Below are positions 51,480 through 60,468 of a stretch of DNA of 64,000 nt, piece after piece. The stretch covers positions 1,612,001 to 1,676,000 of the forward strand of contig NC_007511.1 in the NCBI RefSeq assembly GCF_000012945.1, in the 5' to 3' direction. The number at the start of each line of letters is the position of its first letter. Position 1 is the stretch's first letter. The position numbers were made by a program, and so were the translations under genes. This stretch comes from Burkholderia lata. Its GTDB lineage: Bacteria; Pseudomonadota; Gammaproteobacteria; Burkholderiales; Burkholderiaceae. Below the pieces are notes generated by a model. The model worked only from the letters and a program-made list of their open reading frames with translations, made no database searches and was not told where the DNA came from.

Positions 51480-53267
51480 TCAGGCCATGAAGCCGAAGCG
51501 GTCGAGCGAGATGAACAGCGTCAGCAGCTTGTTCACCACCGGTTCGCCCTCGTTGCGGTTGCCGAGCGCTGCCAGCGCGCTGTCGATCGAACGGGTCGCG
51601 CCGAGCAGGTCCGACAGGCTCATGTTCGCCATCACGCCGTAGATGTCGAGCGGCAGCACGGCCTTCACGACGCGGTCGTCGGTGACGACGCAACCGCCCA
51701 CGTAAGAGTCGACCTGCCGCAGGCAGTGGCACATCTCCGCGCTGTCGTTGCCGACCGCGACGAAGTACGCCTTCGGTGCCGGCCAGAACGTCGCCACCGC
51801 GCCGCGCTCGATCGACACGCCCTTGAACAGCCCGTTGACCACGTGACGCTTGCCGTTCGCATAACGCTGCACGACCGAGATGCGGTTGAGCGCGACGCCG
51901 GCCACTTCCGGCACGGCCTTGCCGTCGCGCAGCGGCACCCACACTTCCTGGAAGAACTTTTCGTGGCCGCGGCCGTACACGTCGAACAGGTAGACCTTCG
52001 CCTGCGTACCGTCTTCGGAGACTTCCAGCGGCACGAGATCCAGTTGCGCGGGCGTCAGGTCGCCGAGGCCGGGCACGGGCTGCTTCACCATGTGCGAATA
52101 GTCGACGTCGGCCTGCTTCAGCAGCTTGCGGTCGCGGGCGACCAGTTCGCCGTCCTTGAACACGTAGCGCGGGTTGATCGTCGACAGGCTGTCGGTCAGC
52201 ACGATGTCGGCGAAGCGGCCCGGGGTCAGCGAACCGAAGCGGTTGTCCATCCGGAACGCGCGCGCCGTGTAGAGCGTCGCCATCTTGATCGCCTGGATCG
52301 GATCGATGCCCATCTCCGCGCACAGCGATACGATCCAGTCCATGTGGCCCTTGGTCATCAGGCGGTCCACCGAGATGTTGTCGGCGCACAGCTGGAAGTT
52401 CTCGGACGGCCATTTCCGCTTGACGATCGCGCGCAGCATGATCTTGATCACCTCGGGGCTGCCGACGCCGAACTTGATCTGCGTTTGCAGCCCGTAGCGC
52501 ACGCTTTTCTCGATGTCGTCCTCCTTCCACACGTCGTGGTTCGCGAACGCGCCGATCGCCGGCATGTAGTTCAGCATCATGTCCGACAGCGCCGTCACGC
52601 CCCAGTGCGTGTTCATGAAGCCGCCTTTCGCGCGACCCAGCGCCGATTTGCGGAAGTCGTCGTCGTTGCCGACGCTGTAGGTCAGGTGCGCGAGTTCGCC
52701 GAGGCCGATCACCGGGTCCATCTTCAGCAGCGCGTCGGTCACTTCAACCGACGTCTTCTTGCCGGGCGCGAACGCGAACACGCGATACGGCAGGCGGTCG
52801 TGATCGCGGAACAGCTGCTCGGTGGCCGGCACGGCCTCGGCGCCGGCCGCGCTGACGAAATCGAGGCACTCGGAGAAGATCGTCGTCGTGCCGCACGGCA
52901 CGATCGCCTCGGCGAACGCCGCCGGATGCGCGAGTTGCGCGTCGAAGTGAATATGCGCGTCGATCAGGCCGGGAATCGCGTAGAGCCCTTCGCCGTCGAA
53001 CACCTCGCGCACCCGGATCGCGGTTTCGTCGGGGTTCAGTGCAACGATGCGCTTGTCGTACACGAGGATCGAGCCCTGGTAGACCGTCTCGCTGTGCACG
53101 TCGAGGATGTTCAGGTTCTTCAGCAGGAGATCGGCTTCCTTCTTCCCGTTGAGAATGTCGAAAATCGCGCGCACCTGGTCGTAGTGCGTCGCAACCTGGT
53201 CGCGTTGTCCGGAGGTGCCGGCCGTTCTCTCGCTGACTGCTTGGTACATGACTTGTCTCGCTTTCAT
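51480..53267 (-). CDS. Adenine-deaminase-like amidohydrolase with altered metal site
   Basis: A 595-residue protein (589 from ATG 53249, equally possible) of the amidohydrolase superfamily, with the length and two-domain layout of adenine deaminase. PGLIDAHIHFDAQLAHP holds the first metal motif and LCADNISVDRL the active-site Asp region. The PHEI motif that supplies a metal ligand in Escherichia coli Ade is replaced by FSECLDF after CGTTTI. Enzyme and metal content may therefore differ from true adenine deaminases. It is divergent from a LysR-type regulator and upstream of a membrane protein and porin gene, so a catabolic nucleobase or amide pathway is likely. Confidence 0.78.
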   Translation of the reverse strand: MKARQVMYQAVSERTAGTSGQRDQVATHYDQVRAIFDILNGKKEADLLLKNLNILDVHSETVYQGSILVYDKRIVALNPDETAIRVREVFDGEGLYAIPGLIDAHIHFDAQLAHPAAFAEAIVPCGTTTIFSECLDFVSAAGAEAVPATEQLFRDHDRLPYRVFAFAPGKKTSVEVTDALLKMDPVIGLGELAHLTYSVGNDDDFRKSALGRAKGGFMNTHWGVTALSDMMLNYMPAIGAFANHDVWKEDDIEKSVRYGLQTQIKFGVGSPEVIKIMLRAIVKRKWPSENFQLCADNISVDRLMTKGHMDWIVSLCAEMGIDPIQAIKMATLYTARAFRMDNRFGSLTPGRFADIVLTDSLSTINPRYVFKDGELVARDRKLLKQADVDYSHMVKQPVPGLGDLTPAQLDLVPLEVSEDGTQAKVYLFDVYGRGHEKFFQEVWVPLRDGKAVPEVAGVALNRISVVQRYANGKRHVVNGLFKGVSIERGAVATFWPAPKAYFVAVGNDSAEMCHCLRQVDSYVGGCVVTDDRVVKAVLPLDIYGVMANMSLSDLLGATRSIDSALAALGNRNEGEPVVNKLLTLFISLDRFGFMA

Positions 53268-53463
53268 CGGTTGGTTTGAACCTGCTTTTGCGCCGCAGCA
53301 AACGCGGGCGCCGCAACATGCGCGTCGCGGCCGGGGTGTGTCGCCGGCCCGCGAACGCGACAGGACCTATGAAAACCGAAGTCACCGTTTCTAAAAAGCA
53401 GCGTTTTTTGCACGGAGTGTGCGCTTTTCGAGTACGCTGGGCCGACTCAGGAGACCCGTGGCC

Positions 53464-54366
53464 ATGCTCCATTCACGATTGCTGCGCTACATCGACGAAG
53501 TCGCGCGGTGCGGCTCGATCCGCGCGGCCGGCGAGAAGCTTCACGTCGCGCCGTCCGCGATCAACAAGCATGTGCTGCTGCTCGAGGAGGAGATCGGCGA
53601 GCCGTTGTTCGAGCGGCTGCCGCGCGGGTTGCGGCTGACGCCTGCCGGCGAGATCCTGCTGGCGCACGTGCGCAGGACGATGTCGGAGTACCGGCAGGTC
53701 GAGGCCGAGATCCGCAACCTCAAGACGCTGCAGAAGGGCGAGGTGATCATCGCGACGGTCACCGGCCTCGCCAGCGGCATTGCCTCCACCGCGGCCGCGA
53801 ATTTCTGCGCGGAGCATCCTCACATCAAGATTTCGATTCGCGTGATGTCCGTGCGCGAGATCGCCGATGCACTCGCCAGCGGCGAAGCCGATCTGGGCCT
53901 CGGCTTCAACCTGCCGCCGTCGCCGCAGCTCGAAAGCCTGTGGGAAATGGATACGAGCCTGGGCGCGGTGATCTCGCCGAAACACGCGCTCGCGCGGATG
54001 GAGTCGATCCCGCTCGCGTACTGCGCGTCGTATCCGCTGATCTTTGCGGACCGCTCGATGCTGATGCACGGCATCGTCGCCGATACGTTCGAGGAGGCGG
54101 GGATCGACGTCGAGCCCGTGTTCCGCACCAATTCGATCGAGACGATGAAACGTCTTGCCGCCGCAAGCGAAAGCATCGCGTTCCTGAGTAAATTCGATAT
54201 CGCCGAGGAATATCGTCAGGAGAGCCTGACTTACCGGCCGATCCGCGATCGCGCGTTCAGCCGCAACGTGCTTGCGCTCATGCGCCGCGAAAAGCACGGC
54301 CGGGGGCTCGCGAGCCTGCTGCTGGCCGAGGAGATCATGGCGATCCTGGGCGAGATGAGCGGCTGA
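53464..54366 (+). CDS. LysR-family transcriptional regulator
   Basis: A 300-residue LysR protein. The helix-turn-helix RYIDEVARCGSIRAAGEKLH then VAPSAINKHVLLLEEEIGEP is followed by the effector domain. I chose ATG 53464; GTG 53458, closer to AGGAG, would add two residues. It is divergent from the adenine-deaminase-like gene (196-base gap) and probably controls it together with the YczE-like and porin genes. Confidence 0.9.
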   Translation: MLHSRLLRYIDEVARCGSIRAAGEKLHVAPSAINKHVLLLEEEIGEPLFERLPRGLRLTPAGEILLAHVRRTMSEYRQVEAEIRNLKTLQKGEVIIATVTGLASGIASTAAANFCAEHPHIKISIRVMSVREIADALASGEADLGLGFNLPPSPQLESLWEMDTSLGAVISPKHALARMESIPLAYCASYPLIFADRSMLMHGIVADTFEEAGIDVEPVFRTNSIETMKRLAAASESIAFLSKFDIAEEYRQESLTYRPIRDRAFSRNVLALMRREKHGRGLASLLLAEEIMAILGEMSG

Positions 54367-54468
54367 CGGGCGCGCAACGAGACGTCGGTTGCGGTCGACG
54401 TTGTGCTTTTTGCCGGCGTGCCGGGATAATGATCCGGCGTCGCGCACGCTGCGCGAGGGGAGGCTCCC

Positions 54469-54768
54469 ATGCAATTTCCGACGGGATCGGTGGTCGCGCT
54501 TAGTTCGGCTGCCGCGACGATGTTTTCGATGGGCATGCTGTTTCTCGGCTACTGGGGCTGGCACGAGCCGCTGCCGTGGCGGTTCGGCGACTACGTCGTG
54601 ATCCTGCCGGCGCTGGCCGGGTTCGCGTGCCTCGTCAGCGTGCCGTTTCTCGCCACCTCGCCGATGAAAGCGCCCGACGACGAAGGGCGGATGTTAGTCG
54701 CGCGGCGCGTGTTTCTGTGCGGCGCCATTGCGTTGTGGTGCGCGATCGTCGCGTCGCTGGTGGTGTGA
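54469..54768 (+). CDS. Small membrane protein of unknown function
   Basis: A 99-residue protein with a strong ribosome site (GGGGAGGCTCCC) before ATG 54469. Hydrophobic segments lie at about residues 8-28, 42-62 and 78-98, suggesting three membrane helices. No known family was recognised. Confidence 0.65.
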   Translation: MQFPTGSVVALSSAAATMFSMGMLFLGYWGWHEPLPWRFGDYVVILPALAGFACLVSVPFLATSPMKAPDDEGRMLVARRVFLCGAIALWCAIVASLVV

Positions 54769-54790
54769 GATTCGCCGGGCGATGCCGGCA

Positions 54791-55255
54791 TCACGCAGGG
54801 GCGGTGCCGAGATCCACGAAAACCTTGTCGGCGCCCGCCTTGTACAGCCGCTTGCCGAGCTTCGGATAGTCGCACACGTCGTGTTCCGGCCGGTCGCCCG
54901 CCACGAGATAGACCAGCGGCAGCGCGCCGGTGTTCAGCATCGTGTGCGCGGCGCCGCCGCGCGGAAATCCCATGAAGTCGCCCGGGCCGATCGCATGGGT
55001 CTGGCCACCGACGATTGCCTCGCCGGTTCCTGAAAGGACATAGACACATTCTTCCGCGTAGAGATGCCGGTGGTATTCGGTCGATTCGTGTCCGGGCATC
55101 AACGTCATCAGATGGAAGCCGAGTTGCGTCAGCCCGGTTGCGTCGCCAAGCGAGCGCTTCAGGCGGACGGCATTCTCGTTCAACGGGTGGACGGAATGGT
55201 CCGGTTCCATCGCCGCGATGTCGGCGGCTTTCAGCACTTCACGCGGGGTGTTCAT
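54791..55255 (-). CDS. Cupin-domain protein
   Basis: A 154-residue single cupin. ESTEYHRHLYAEECVYVLSG (about residues 56-75) holds the metal-binding H-x-H...E motif, and GDFMGFPRGGAAHTMLN the second His. AAGGACC precedes ATG 55255. Such proteins are sugar isomerases, dioxygenases or storage folds; the role is not clear. It converges with the small membrane protein gene. Confidence 0.8.
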   Translation of the reverse strand: MNTPREVLKAADIAAMEPDHSVHPLNENAVRLKRSLGDATGLTQLGFHLMTLMPGHESTEYHRHLYAEECVYVLSGTGEAIVGGQTHAIGPGDFMGFPRGGAAHTMLNTGALPLVYLVAGDRPEHDVCDYPKLGKRLYKAGADKVFVDLGTAPA

Positions 55256-55608
55256 CGTCGGTCCTTGTCGGGAATCGGGGCGCCATTCGGGCGGCGAGTG
55301 TGAATTATGGGGGCAGGTGTTGGCGACGGTGTCGTTTCGAGTGCTTGAATGATGGCGACGGCGGCAGGACTGCATCTTTCGCCGCGCGATGCTACGTAAC
55401 GCAGAGCCTCGTGTTACGCACGCGTTACCCGTGACGCAAGGGTGGGTCACGGTCGCGAGGTCGGGCCCGGATGCCCTGCATCGCACTCGGGAAGGCCGTC
55501 GGGATGCGGCGGTCCGGCGTGTGTGTGAAGTCGTCGTTGATGCTGATCGCAATGGCACGATCGATGCTTATTGAGGTGATCGAGCTTAAAAGCGAACGGG
55601 GAGCTTCC

Positions 55609-57018
55609 ATGCAAAATCATTTCATCAAGGCGAACGTGGCGCTCGCTGCCATTGCCACGGCTTGCACGCTGGCTGCGTGTGGCGGTAGCGATATGACGGC
55701 GCCGCCGAGCGGTAACAACATCGGAACGAGTACGAGTGGCACGAGCGGAACCAGTGGTACGAGTGGGACCAGTGGCACGAGCGGGACTAGTGGCACGAGC
55801 GGAACCAGCGGCACGAGTGGGACCAGTGGCACGAGCGGAACCAGCGGTACGAGCGGAACCAGTGGAACCAGCGGCACGAGCGGCACGAGCGGAACCAGTG
55901 GCACGAGCGGAACCAGCGGTACGAGCGGAACCAGCGGTACGAGCGGAACCAGCGGTACGAGCGGAACCAGTGGCACAAGCGGAACCAGTGGCACGAGCGG
56001 AACCAGTGGCACGAGCGGAACCAGTGGCACGAGCGGAACCAGTGGCACAAGCGGAACCAGTGGCACAAGCGGAACCAGTGGCACAAGCGGAACCAGTGGC
56101 ACAAGCGGAACCAGTGGCACAAGCGGCACAAGCGGCACCCCCGGCACGAACGGCATCATCAGTTCCGTCGGCGCGGTCGTCATGGACGTCGGCGCCACGA
56201 TCACCGGCACGAGCCCGCCGGGACCGACCAAGGGCGTGACCACCGGCCTCGGCAACACGGTCACCGGCGCGGGCACGATCATCCGCGACACGACGAACGC
56301 CGTGAGCAACGGCATCGGTCAAACCGGCTTCACGGCGAACCCCGTCGGCACGACGGTCGCCGGGCTGGGCTCCATCGTCGGCTCGACCAGCAACCCGGTC
56401 ACCGGCCTCAGCGACACGGTGAAGGCGCTCGGCACCGGCCCGCTGTCGCCGTTGGCGCCGCTCACGACGCCGGTCGGCGGCCTGCTCGACACCGTCGCCG
56501 GCGGCCTCAAGACGGGCGGCAGCATGCTCGGCTCGGCCCTGTCGTCGGGCCCGGTCCAGCAGACGACGCAGGCGATCAGCACCGCGATCACGCCGCTCGT
56601 CACGACGGTCGGCCAGGTCACGCAACAGGTCGGCACGGCGACCGGCCTCGGGCAGCCCGTCGCGGGCCTGCTTGGGCAGATCGGCGGCGCGATCACGTCG
56701 GCGGGATGGAAAGTGACGTCCACGTCGCCCCAGCCGCTGGTCAGCGGCGTCGGCGAACTCGTACGCGCGGTCGGCAACACCGTGACCAACGCGGGCGGCC
56801 TCGTGAACCCGAACGGAGCGAACGGCGCGGTGCCGGTCGCCGGCCTGGTGACGAGCGTGGTTGGCGGCATTCCGGCGACCGTCCACAACGGTTCCGCGAC
56901 CGGCACGGGCGGTACGGGCGGCGGCTCACCGTTGGGTGGTCTCTCCAATCCGCTCGCGCCTGTTACGGGGTTGGTGGGCGGATTGCTGGGCGGCTTGGGT
57001 GGCCTGGGCGGCAAGTAG
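55609..57018 (+). CDS. Collagen-like Gly-Thr-Ser repeat lipoprotein (Bucl-type)
   Basis: A 469-residue protein. The lipobox LAAC places the lipidated Cys at residue 24, followed by a short linker. Residues 44-175 are 44 uninterrupted Gly-Thr-Ser triplets, then GTPGTNG. The remaining ~290 residues are Gly/Thr/Val-rich with repeated VGG and TTV-like stretches and end in LLGGLGGLGGK. Gly-X-Y arrays of this kind form triple helices in bacterial collagen-like proteins, and Burkholderia Bucl proteins of pathogenic species are surface exposed. GGGGAGCTTCC precedes ATG 55609; a frame to 55471 exists upstream but lacks support. It is probably an outer-membrane surface protein. Confidence 0.8.
   Translation: MQNHFIKANVALAAIATACTLAACGGSDMTAPPSGNNIGTSTSGTSGTSGTSGTSGTSGTSGTSGTSGTSGTSGTSGTSGTSGTSGTSGTSGTSGTSGTSGTSGTSGTSGTSGTSGTSGTSGTSGTSGTSGTSGTSGTSGTSGTSGTSGTSGTSGTSGTSGTSGTSGTSGTSGTSGTPGTNGIISSVGAVVMDVGATITGTSPPGPTKGVTTGLGNTVTGAGTIIRDTTNAVSNGIGQTGFTANPVGTTVAGLGSIVGSTSNPVTGLSDTVKALGTGPLSPLAPLTTPVGGLLDTVAGGLKTGGSMLGSALSSGPVQQTTQAISTAITPLVTTVGQVTQQVGTATGLGQPVAGLLGQIGGAITSAGWKVTSTSPQPLVSGVGELVRAVGNTVTNAGGLVNPNGANGAVPVAGLVTSVVGGIPATVHNGSATGTGGTGGGSPLGGLSNPLAPVTGLVGGLLGGLGGLGGK
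55738..56133 (+). repeat. 44 tandem 9-bp repeats encoding Gly-Thr-Ser
   Basis: Units are near-identical 9-mers such as GGAACCAGT and GGCACGAGC, with mainly silent variation. Because 9 is a multiple of three, slipped-strand changes would alter array length without shifting the reading frame. Confidence 0.95.
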
Positions 57019-57140
57019 TCGATCGATTTCGATCGTCGCGGCGGTAACCGGTCACGCGAAAATCGGCTGCCGGTTGCCGCCGACCAGAATTACTTGATGA
57101 TCGCCTGCGGGAAGCGGATCGGACGGGGCCTCTCGATGCA

Positions 57141-57602
57141 TCAATCGCGAACGACGTCGCGCTGCGACGGCGGGCGCGCCAGCCCGCGTACGGGCAGCGG
57201 CGTCGACATCACGATCGACGTGCGTGTTTCGCCGTACAGGTTGATGCGTTCGATCAGTTGCTCGAGATGCGTCATGCTGATCGCGGCGAGCCGCATCATG
57301 TAGGAGTCCGCGCCCGTCACGTGATGGCATTCGACGACTTCGGGAATCGTCTCCAGCAACCGGAGGAATTTTGCTTTTGCCGGTTGCGGCACCGTGATGC
57401 CGATCAGGGCGCTGACCGGATAGCCTGCCGCGGCGGGATTGATCCGGGCCGTATAGCCCTCGACGACGCCGGCCGCTTCGAGCCGCTTCACGCGTTCCGT
57501 TACCGCCGGCACCGACAGGTGCACGTGGCGCGCCAGCTCCGTGTAGCTGATGCGGCCGTTGGCCTGCAGCAGCGTCAGTACCTTCCAGTCCAGATCGTCC
57601 AT
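57141..57602 (-). CDS. Lrp/AsnC-family regulator
   Basis: A 153-residue Lrp-type protein. The helix-turn-helix is RISYTELARHVHLSVPAVTE, then RVKRLEAAGVVEGYTARINP, followed by the RAM effector domain with VTGADSYMMRLAAISMTHLE. It is divergent from a LysE exporter gene 116 bases away, a very common arrangement in which the regulator senses an amino acid and activates its export. Confidence 0.93.
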   Translation of the reverse strand: MDDLDWKVLTLLQANGRISYTELARHVHLSVPAVTERVKRLEAAGVVEGYTARINPAAAGYPVSALIGITVPQPAKAKFLRLLETIPEVVECHHVTGADSYMMRLAAISMTHLEQLIERINLYGETRTSIVMSTPLPVRGLARPPSQRDVVRD

Positions 57603-57718
57603 CGCGGCGGGATTTTTTAAGGCGGAGTGGCCATTTTTCCTTAAAAACCGCATTCAGCGATGACGGGACTTTCCCTACGATGCCTGTTCCACCCGTTACA
57701 TGTCGCAAGGAGCAGGCG

Positions 57719-58351
57719 ATGCTGTTCATCAAGTCCGTCGTCATGGGGCTGTCGATTGCGGTGCCGGTCGGACCGATCGGCATGCTGTGCATCCAGCGCA
57801 GCCTGAGCCGCGGCTTTCAGGCGGGATTCGCGACAGGCGTCGGCGCCGCGTGCGCCGATGCGATCTACGGCCTGCTCGGTGCGCTCGGCATCGCGGGTAT
57901 CGTCACGGCCTTCCCGATGCTGACCGTCGGGTTGAAAATCGGCGGCGGCGCGTTTCTCGTGTGGCTGGCGTGGACCGTCGCGCGGCAGGCGCCGGCCGCG
58001 TCGACGGCGCTGCGCGACCTGCCGCGCACGACCGTCCTGCGCGATTTCCTGACGACGTTCGGCCTGACGCTGTCGAACCCGATGACGATCCTGTCGTTCG
58101 TCGGGATCTTCGCGGCGCTCGGGCCGCTGTCGGGCGCGCGGGACGGGGCGATGTGGCCGGCCGTGGCGCTGATGGTCGCTGGTGTGTTCATCGGTTCCGC
58201 GACGTGGTGGCTGTGCCTGAGCGGCACGACCGCCGCGCTGCGCACGAAGATGTCGTTCGCGTTCATGCACGGGCTGTCGCGCGTGTCGGCCGCGGTGATC
58301 GCGGTATTCGGCGTGATTCAGGTCGTCGCGGGCGTGCGCGGTGTCATCTAG
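57719..58351 (+). CDS. LysE/RhtB-family amino acid exporter
   Basis: A 210-residue inner-membrane protein with six hydrophobic segments. The family signature GLSIAVPVGPIGMLCIQRSL (about residues 10-29) and LTLSNPMTILSFVGIFAALG are clear. AAGGAGCAGGCG precedes ATG. It exports an amino acid or homoserine-lactone-like compound, under control of the adjacent Lrp-type regulator. Its stop overlaps the convergent DUF6331 gene by 4 bases. Confidence 0.93.
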   Translation: MLFIKSVVMGLSIAVPVGPIGMLCIQRSLSRGFQAGFATGVGAACADAIYGLLGALGIAGIVTAFPMLTVGLKIGGGAFLVWLAWTVARQAPAASTALRDLPRTTVLRDFLTTFGLTLSNPMTILSFVGIFAALGPLSGARDGAMWPAVALMVAGVFIGSATWWLCLSGTTAALRTKMSFAFMHGLSRVSAAVIAVFGVIQVVAGVRGVI

Positions 58352-58752
58352 GTCGATCGACGGATCGCGTCGATCGTCGTCCGGATATGTGCGAGCAACT
58401 CGAGTAACACCGCCTTCCGGAAATAATGGTTCATTCGCGTGCTGACGACGATCTCGGACGGCAACGCGTCGATCGAACGCTGCACCGACAGCAGATCGTC
58501 GACGAGTCGCGCCAGCGCATCGCGATCCTGCGTGGCCACCGCAACCTCGATCTCGTCCGGCCAGAAACCGAATGCGTCGACGCCGCAGCACTCGGCGACA
58601 CAGTGGGTCTCCAGTACATCGATCAACGGCATGACCTCTGCCAGAGACGGATCGATTGCGGCCGCCTGCGCGTGGCCGCCTGATAGATCGCCGAATTCGA
58701 TCCAGCGATCCGGGCCGATGCTGATGTCGTGCTTGTGCGGTTTGCCGTTCAT
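58348..58752 (-). CDS. DUF6331-like small protein
   Basis: A 134-residue cytoplasmic protein beginning MNGKPHKHDISIGPDRWIEF, with a conserved-looking HCVAECCGVDAFGFWPDEIE centre (about residues 51-70). I recall this pattern from DUF6331 but cannot confirm it. GAGGG precedes ATG 58752. A longer frame extends upstream but is antisense to the esterase. Function unknown. Confidence 0.65.
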   Translation of the reverse strand: MNGKPHKHDISIGPDRWIEFGDLSGGHAQAAAIDPSLAEVMPLIDVLETHCVAECCGVDAFGFWPDEIEVAVATQDRDALARLVDDLLSVQRSIDALPSEIVVSTRMNHYFRKAVLLELLAHIRTTIDAIRRST

Positions 58753-58775
58753 CGGTCGACCCTCAACGGATGGAT

Positions 58776-59804
58776 TCAATTCAACGCCGGCAAATGCGCA
58801 CGCACGAAGCGCGCGATTTCCTGGCTCAGTTCCCTGTCCTCGGGCGCGCCCATGAACCCGCCATGCGGCATTCCTTCGAAGATGTGAAGCTCGGTCGGCA
58901 CCTGCGCGCGCCGCAACGCGCGATGCAGGCGGACCGCGTTCGACAGGAACAGATCGCGCGTGCCGCTCTGGATGAACGTCGGCGGGAAACCGGCGGAGAA
59001 ATCGCCGAACAGCGGCGACAGATACGGATGCGCGAGATCGGCGCCGTTCGCGTAGAGCAGGTTGTTCGGCATCAGCGAGGACGGCAACACGACATCGACG
59101 AGGCGGTTGGTTTCGAAGCTGTCGCCGGATTCGGTCAGGTCGACTTCCGGCGACAGCAGCACCAGCGCGGCCGGCAGCGGCAAGCCTTCGTCGCGGGCGC
59201 GCAGCACCATCGCGGCGGCGAGGTTGCCGCCCGCCGAGCGTCCGCCGATGACGATGTTTTCCGGTGCGTAGCGCTCCAGCACGTAGGCATACGTCGCGAT
59301 GCAATCGTCGAGCGCGGCCGGATACGGATGCTCGGGCGGCAGGCGATAGTCGACGCCGTAGCATCGAATGCCGAGCCGGTCGGCCTGCATCTGCGCGCCG
59401 GCGCGGCACGCGGCGCCGCCGCCGAGCACCAGTGCGCCGCCATGCAGCTCGATGTACGCGCATTCGCCGGAAGCGGCTGCTTCGGGCGTGGCGACATGGA
59501 CGTCCGCCGCGCCGGCCCGGATCGTCTCCACGCTCGAGCGCAGATAGCCGCCGAGCTGCTCGACGGCCGCCGCGTAGTGCGCGTCGGCGGCCGCCTTCAC
59601 GCGTATCCATGCGTCGAAATCGTCCGGGGCCGGCATCACGTGCAGTGCGTTCAGCGGCACGCCATCGCTGCCGACCAGTCGTTGTAACGCGGTGCGCGCT
59701 TCGTCGCTGATCGAGGCCGGGAAGGGGACGACGCGGCGCGGCAGGACGACGCCGTCGGGTTTGTCTTTCATCGATTCGGTTCCGTTGAACGTTGGGCGAG
59801 TCAT
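58776..59804 (-). CDS. Hormone-sensitive-lipase-type esterase
   Basis: A 342-residue alpha/beta-hydrolase of the HSL/AB-hydrolase 3 family. The oxyanion motif is ELHGGALVLGGG, the nucleophile GGRSAGGNLAAAM, the acid TFIQSGTRDLF, and the His EGMPHGGFM. ATG 59804 overlaps the TetR stop (ATGA), supporting it over ATG 59771. It hydrolyses short acyl esters. The upstream TetR gene probably controls it. Confidence 0.87.
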   Translation of the reverse strand: MTRPTFNGTESMKDKPDGVVLPRRVVPFPASISDEARTALQRLVGSDGVPLNALHVMPAPDDFDAWIRVKAAADAHYAAAVEQLGGYLRSSVETIRAGAADVHVATPEAAASGECAYIELHGGALVLGGGAACRAGAQMQADRLGIRCYGVDYRLPPEHPYPAALDDCIATYAYVLERYAPENIVIGGRSAGGNLAAAMVLRARDEGLPLPAALVLLSPEVDLTESGDSFETNRLVDVVLPSSLMPNNLLYANGADLAHPYLSPLFGDFSAGFPPTFIQSGTRDLFLSNAVRLHRALRRAQVPTELHIFEGMPHGGFMGAPEDRELSQEIARFVRAHLPALN

Positions 59805-60373
59805 GCGGCAGAAGGCCAGTGGCGCAGCATCACGTCCAGCGCATCGAGGCTGCGCGACCACGACGAGTCGGACGCCGGTGCGCTGTGCGAGAAACCGCCC
59901 GCGCTTTCGAGCGTGACGTAGCCCATGAAAAAGCCGCCGAGCAGACGGATCGCATGCGCCTGTTCGCCTTCCGGAATGGCGTAGCTGCGCAGCACGGCCG
60001 ACGTCATCCTGACGAGCTGGCCGCCCGCGCTTTCGGCGGCGCGTTCGGCACTCAACGGGTGACGTGCGGCCGCAAAGCGGCCGGGGTGCTCGCGTGCGTA
60101 GTCGCGATAGACGTTGGCGAGTGCGGTTAGCGCGTCCTTGGCGGTGCGGCCGGCCAATGCGTCGGTCGCGCGATCGGCGAGTTCCTTCAGCGCGAACAGG
60201 GCGATGCGGCTCTTGAGGTCGTCGAAATTCGGGATGTGCGAGTACAGGCTGGCGAGCTTGACGTCGAAGTGACGCGCGAGGGCGGCACCGGTGAGGTGCT
60301 CGAAGCCGGTTTCATCGGCGAGCTGTGCGCCCGCTTCGACGAGTTTGTCCAGGGTGATGCCGGCGCGTGGCAT
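59801..60373 (-). CDS. TetR-family regulator with WHG C-terminal domain
   Basis: A 190-residue regulator. The DNA-binding helices are LDKLVEAGAQLADETGFEHL, then TGAALARHFDVKLASLYSHI with the recognition helix, followed by the WHG-type ligand domain (FFMGYVTLESAGGF). It is cotranscribed with the esterase (4-base overlap) and preceded by a strong promoter overlapped by inverted repeats, so it is most likely autorepressed. Confidence 0.92.
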   Translation of the reverse strand: MPRAGITLDKLVEAGAQLADETGFEHLTGAALARHFDVKLASLYSHIPNFDDLKSRIALFALKELADRATDALAGRTAKDALTALANVYRDYAREHPGRFAAARHPLSAERAAESAGGQLVRMTSAVLRSYAIPEGEQAHAIRLLGGFFMGYVTLESAGGFSHSAPASDSSWSRSLDALDVMLRHWPSAA

Positions 60374-60388
60374 GGCGAATGCTACTCA

Positions 60389-60433
60389 AATTAGTCAAGC
60401 AGCTAATTGTATTAGTTTTGATGGCGGTGTCAA
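60389..60433 (-). promoter_or_regulatory. Promoter of the TetR-esterase operon with overlapping operator
   Basis: On the minus strand, TTGACA (60428-60433) and TACAAT (60406-60411) are 16 bases apart, an almost ideal sigma70 pair. CTAATACAATTAG (60403-60415) is an inverted repeat covering the -10 box. A second one, AATTAG-N8-CTAATT, lies at 60389-60408. They are likely binding sites of the TetR protein. Confidence 0.65.
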
Positions 60434-60468
60434 TTTTCCGAACTCGGCCACCGCCATGTTCGTGCCGA

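Noticed and set aside
51480..53267. Calling the amidohydrolase a standard adenine deaminase (ade)
   Set aside because: The PHEI metal motif is absent, so a gene symbol would overstate the evidence.
55738..56133. Repeat array as a possible CRISPR or minisatellite
   Set aside because: There are no spacers; the 9-bp units are in frame inside a protein.
55617..56315. Minus-strand frame of 232 aa with Val-Pro-Leu repeats
   Set aside because: It is the reverse complement of the Gly-Thr-Ser array. The plus strand has the lipobox, ribosome site and family-like layout.
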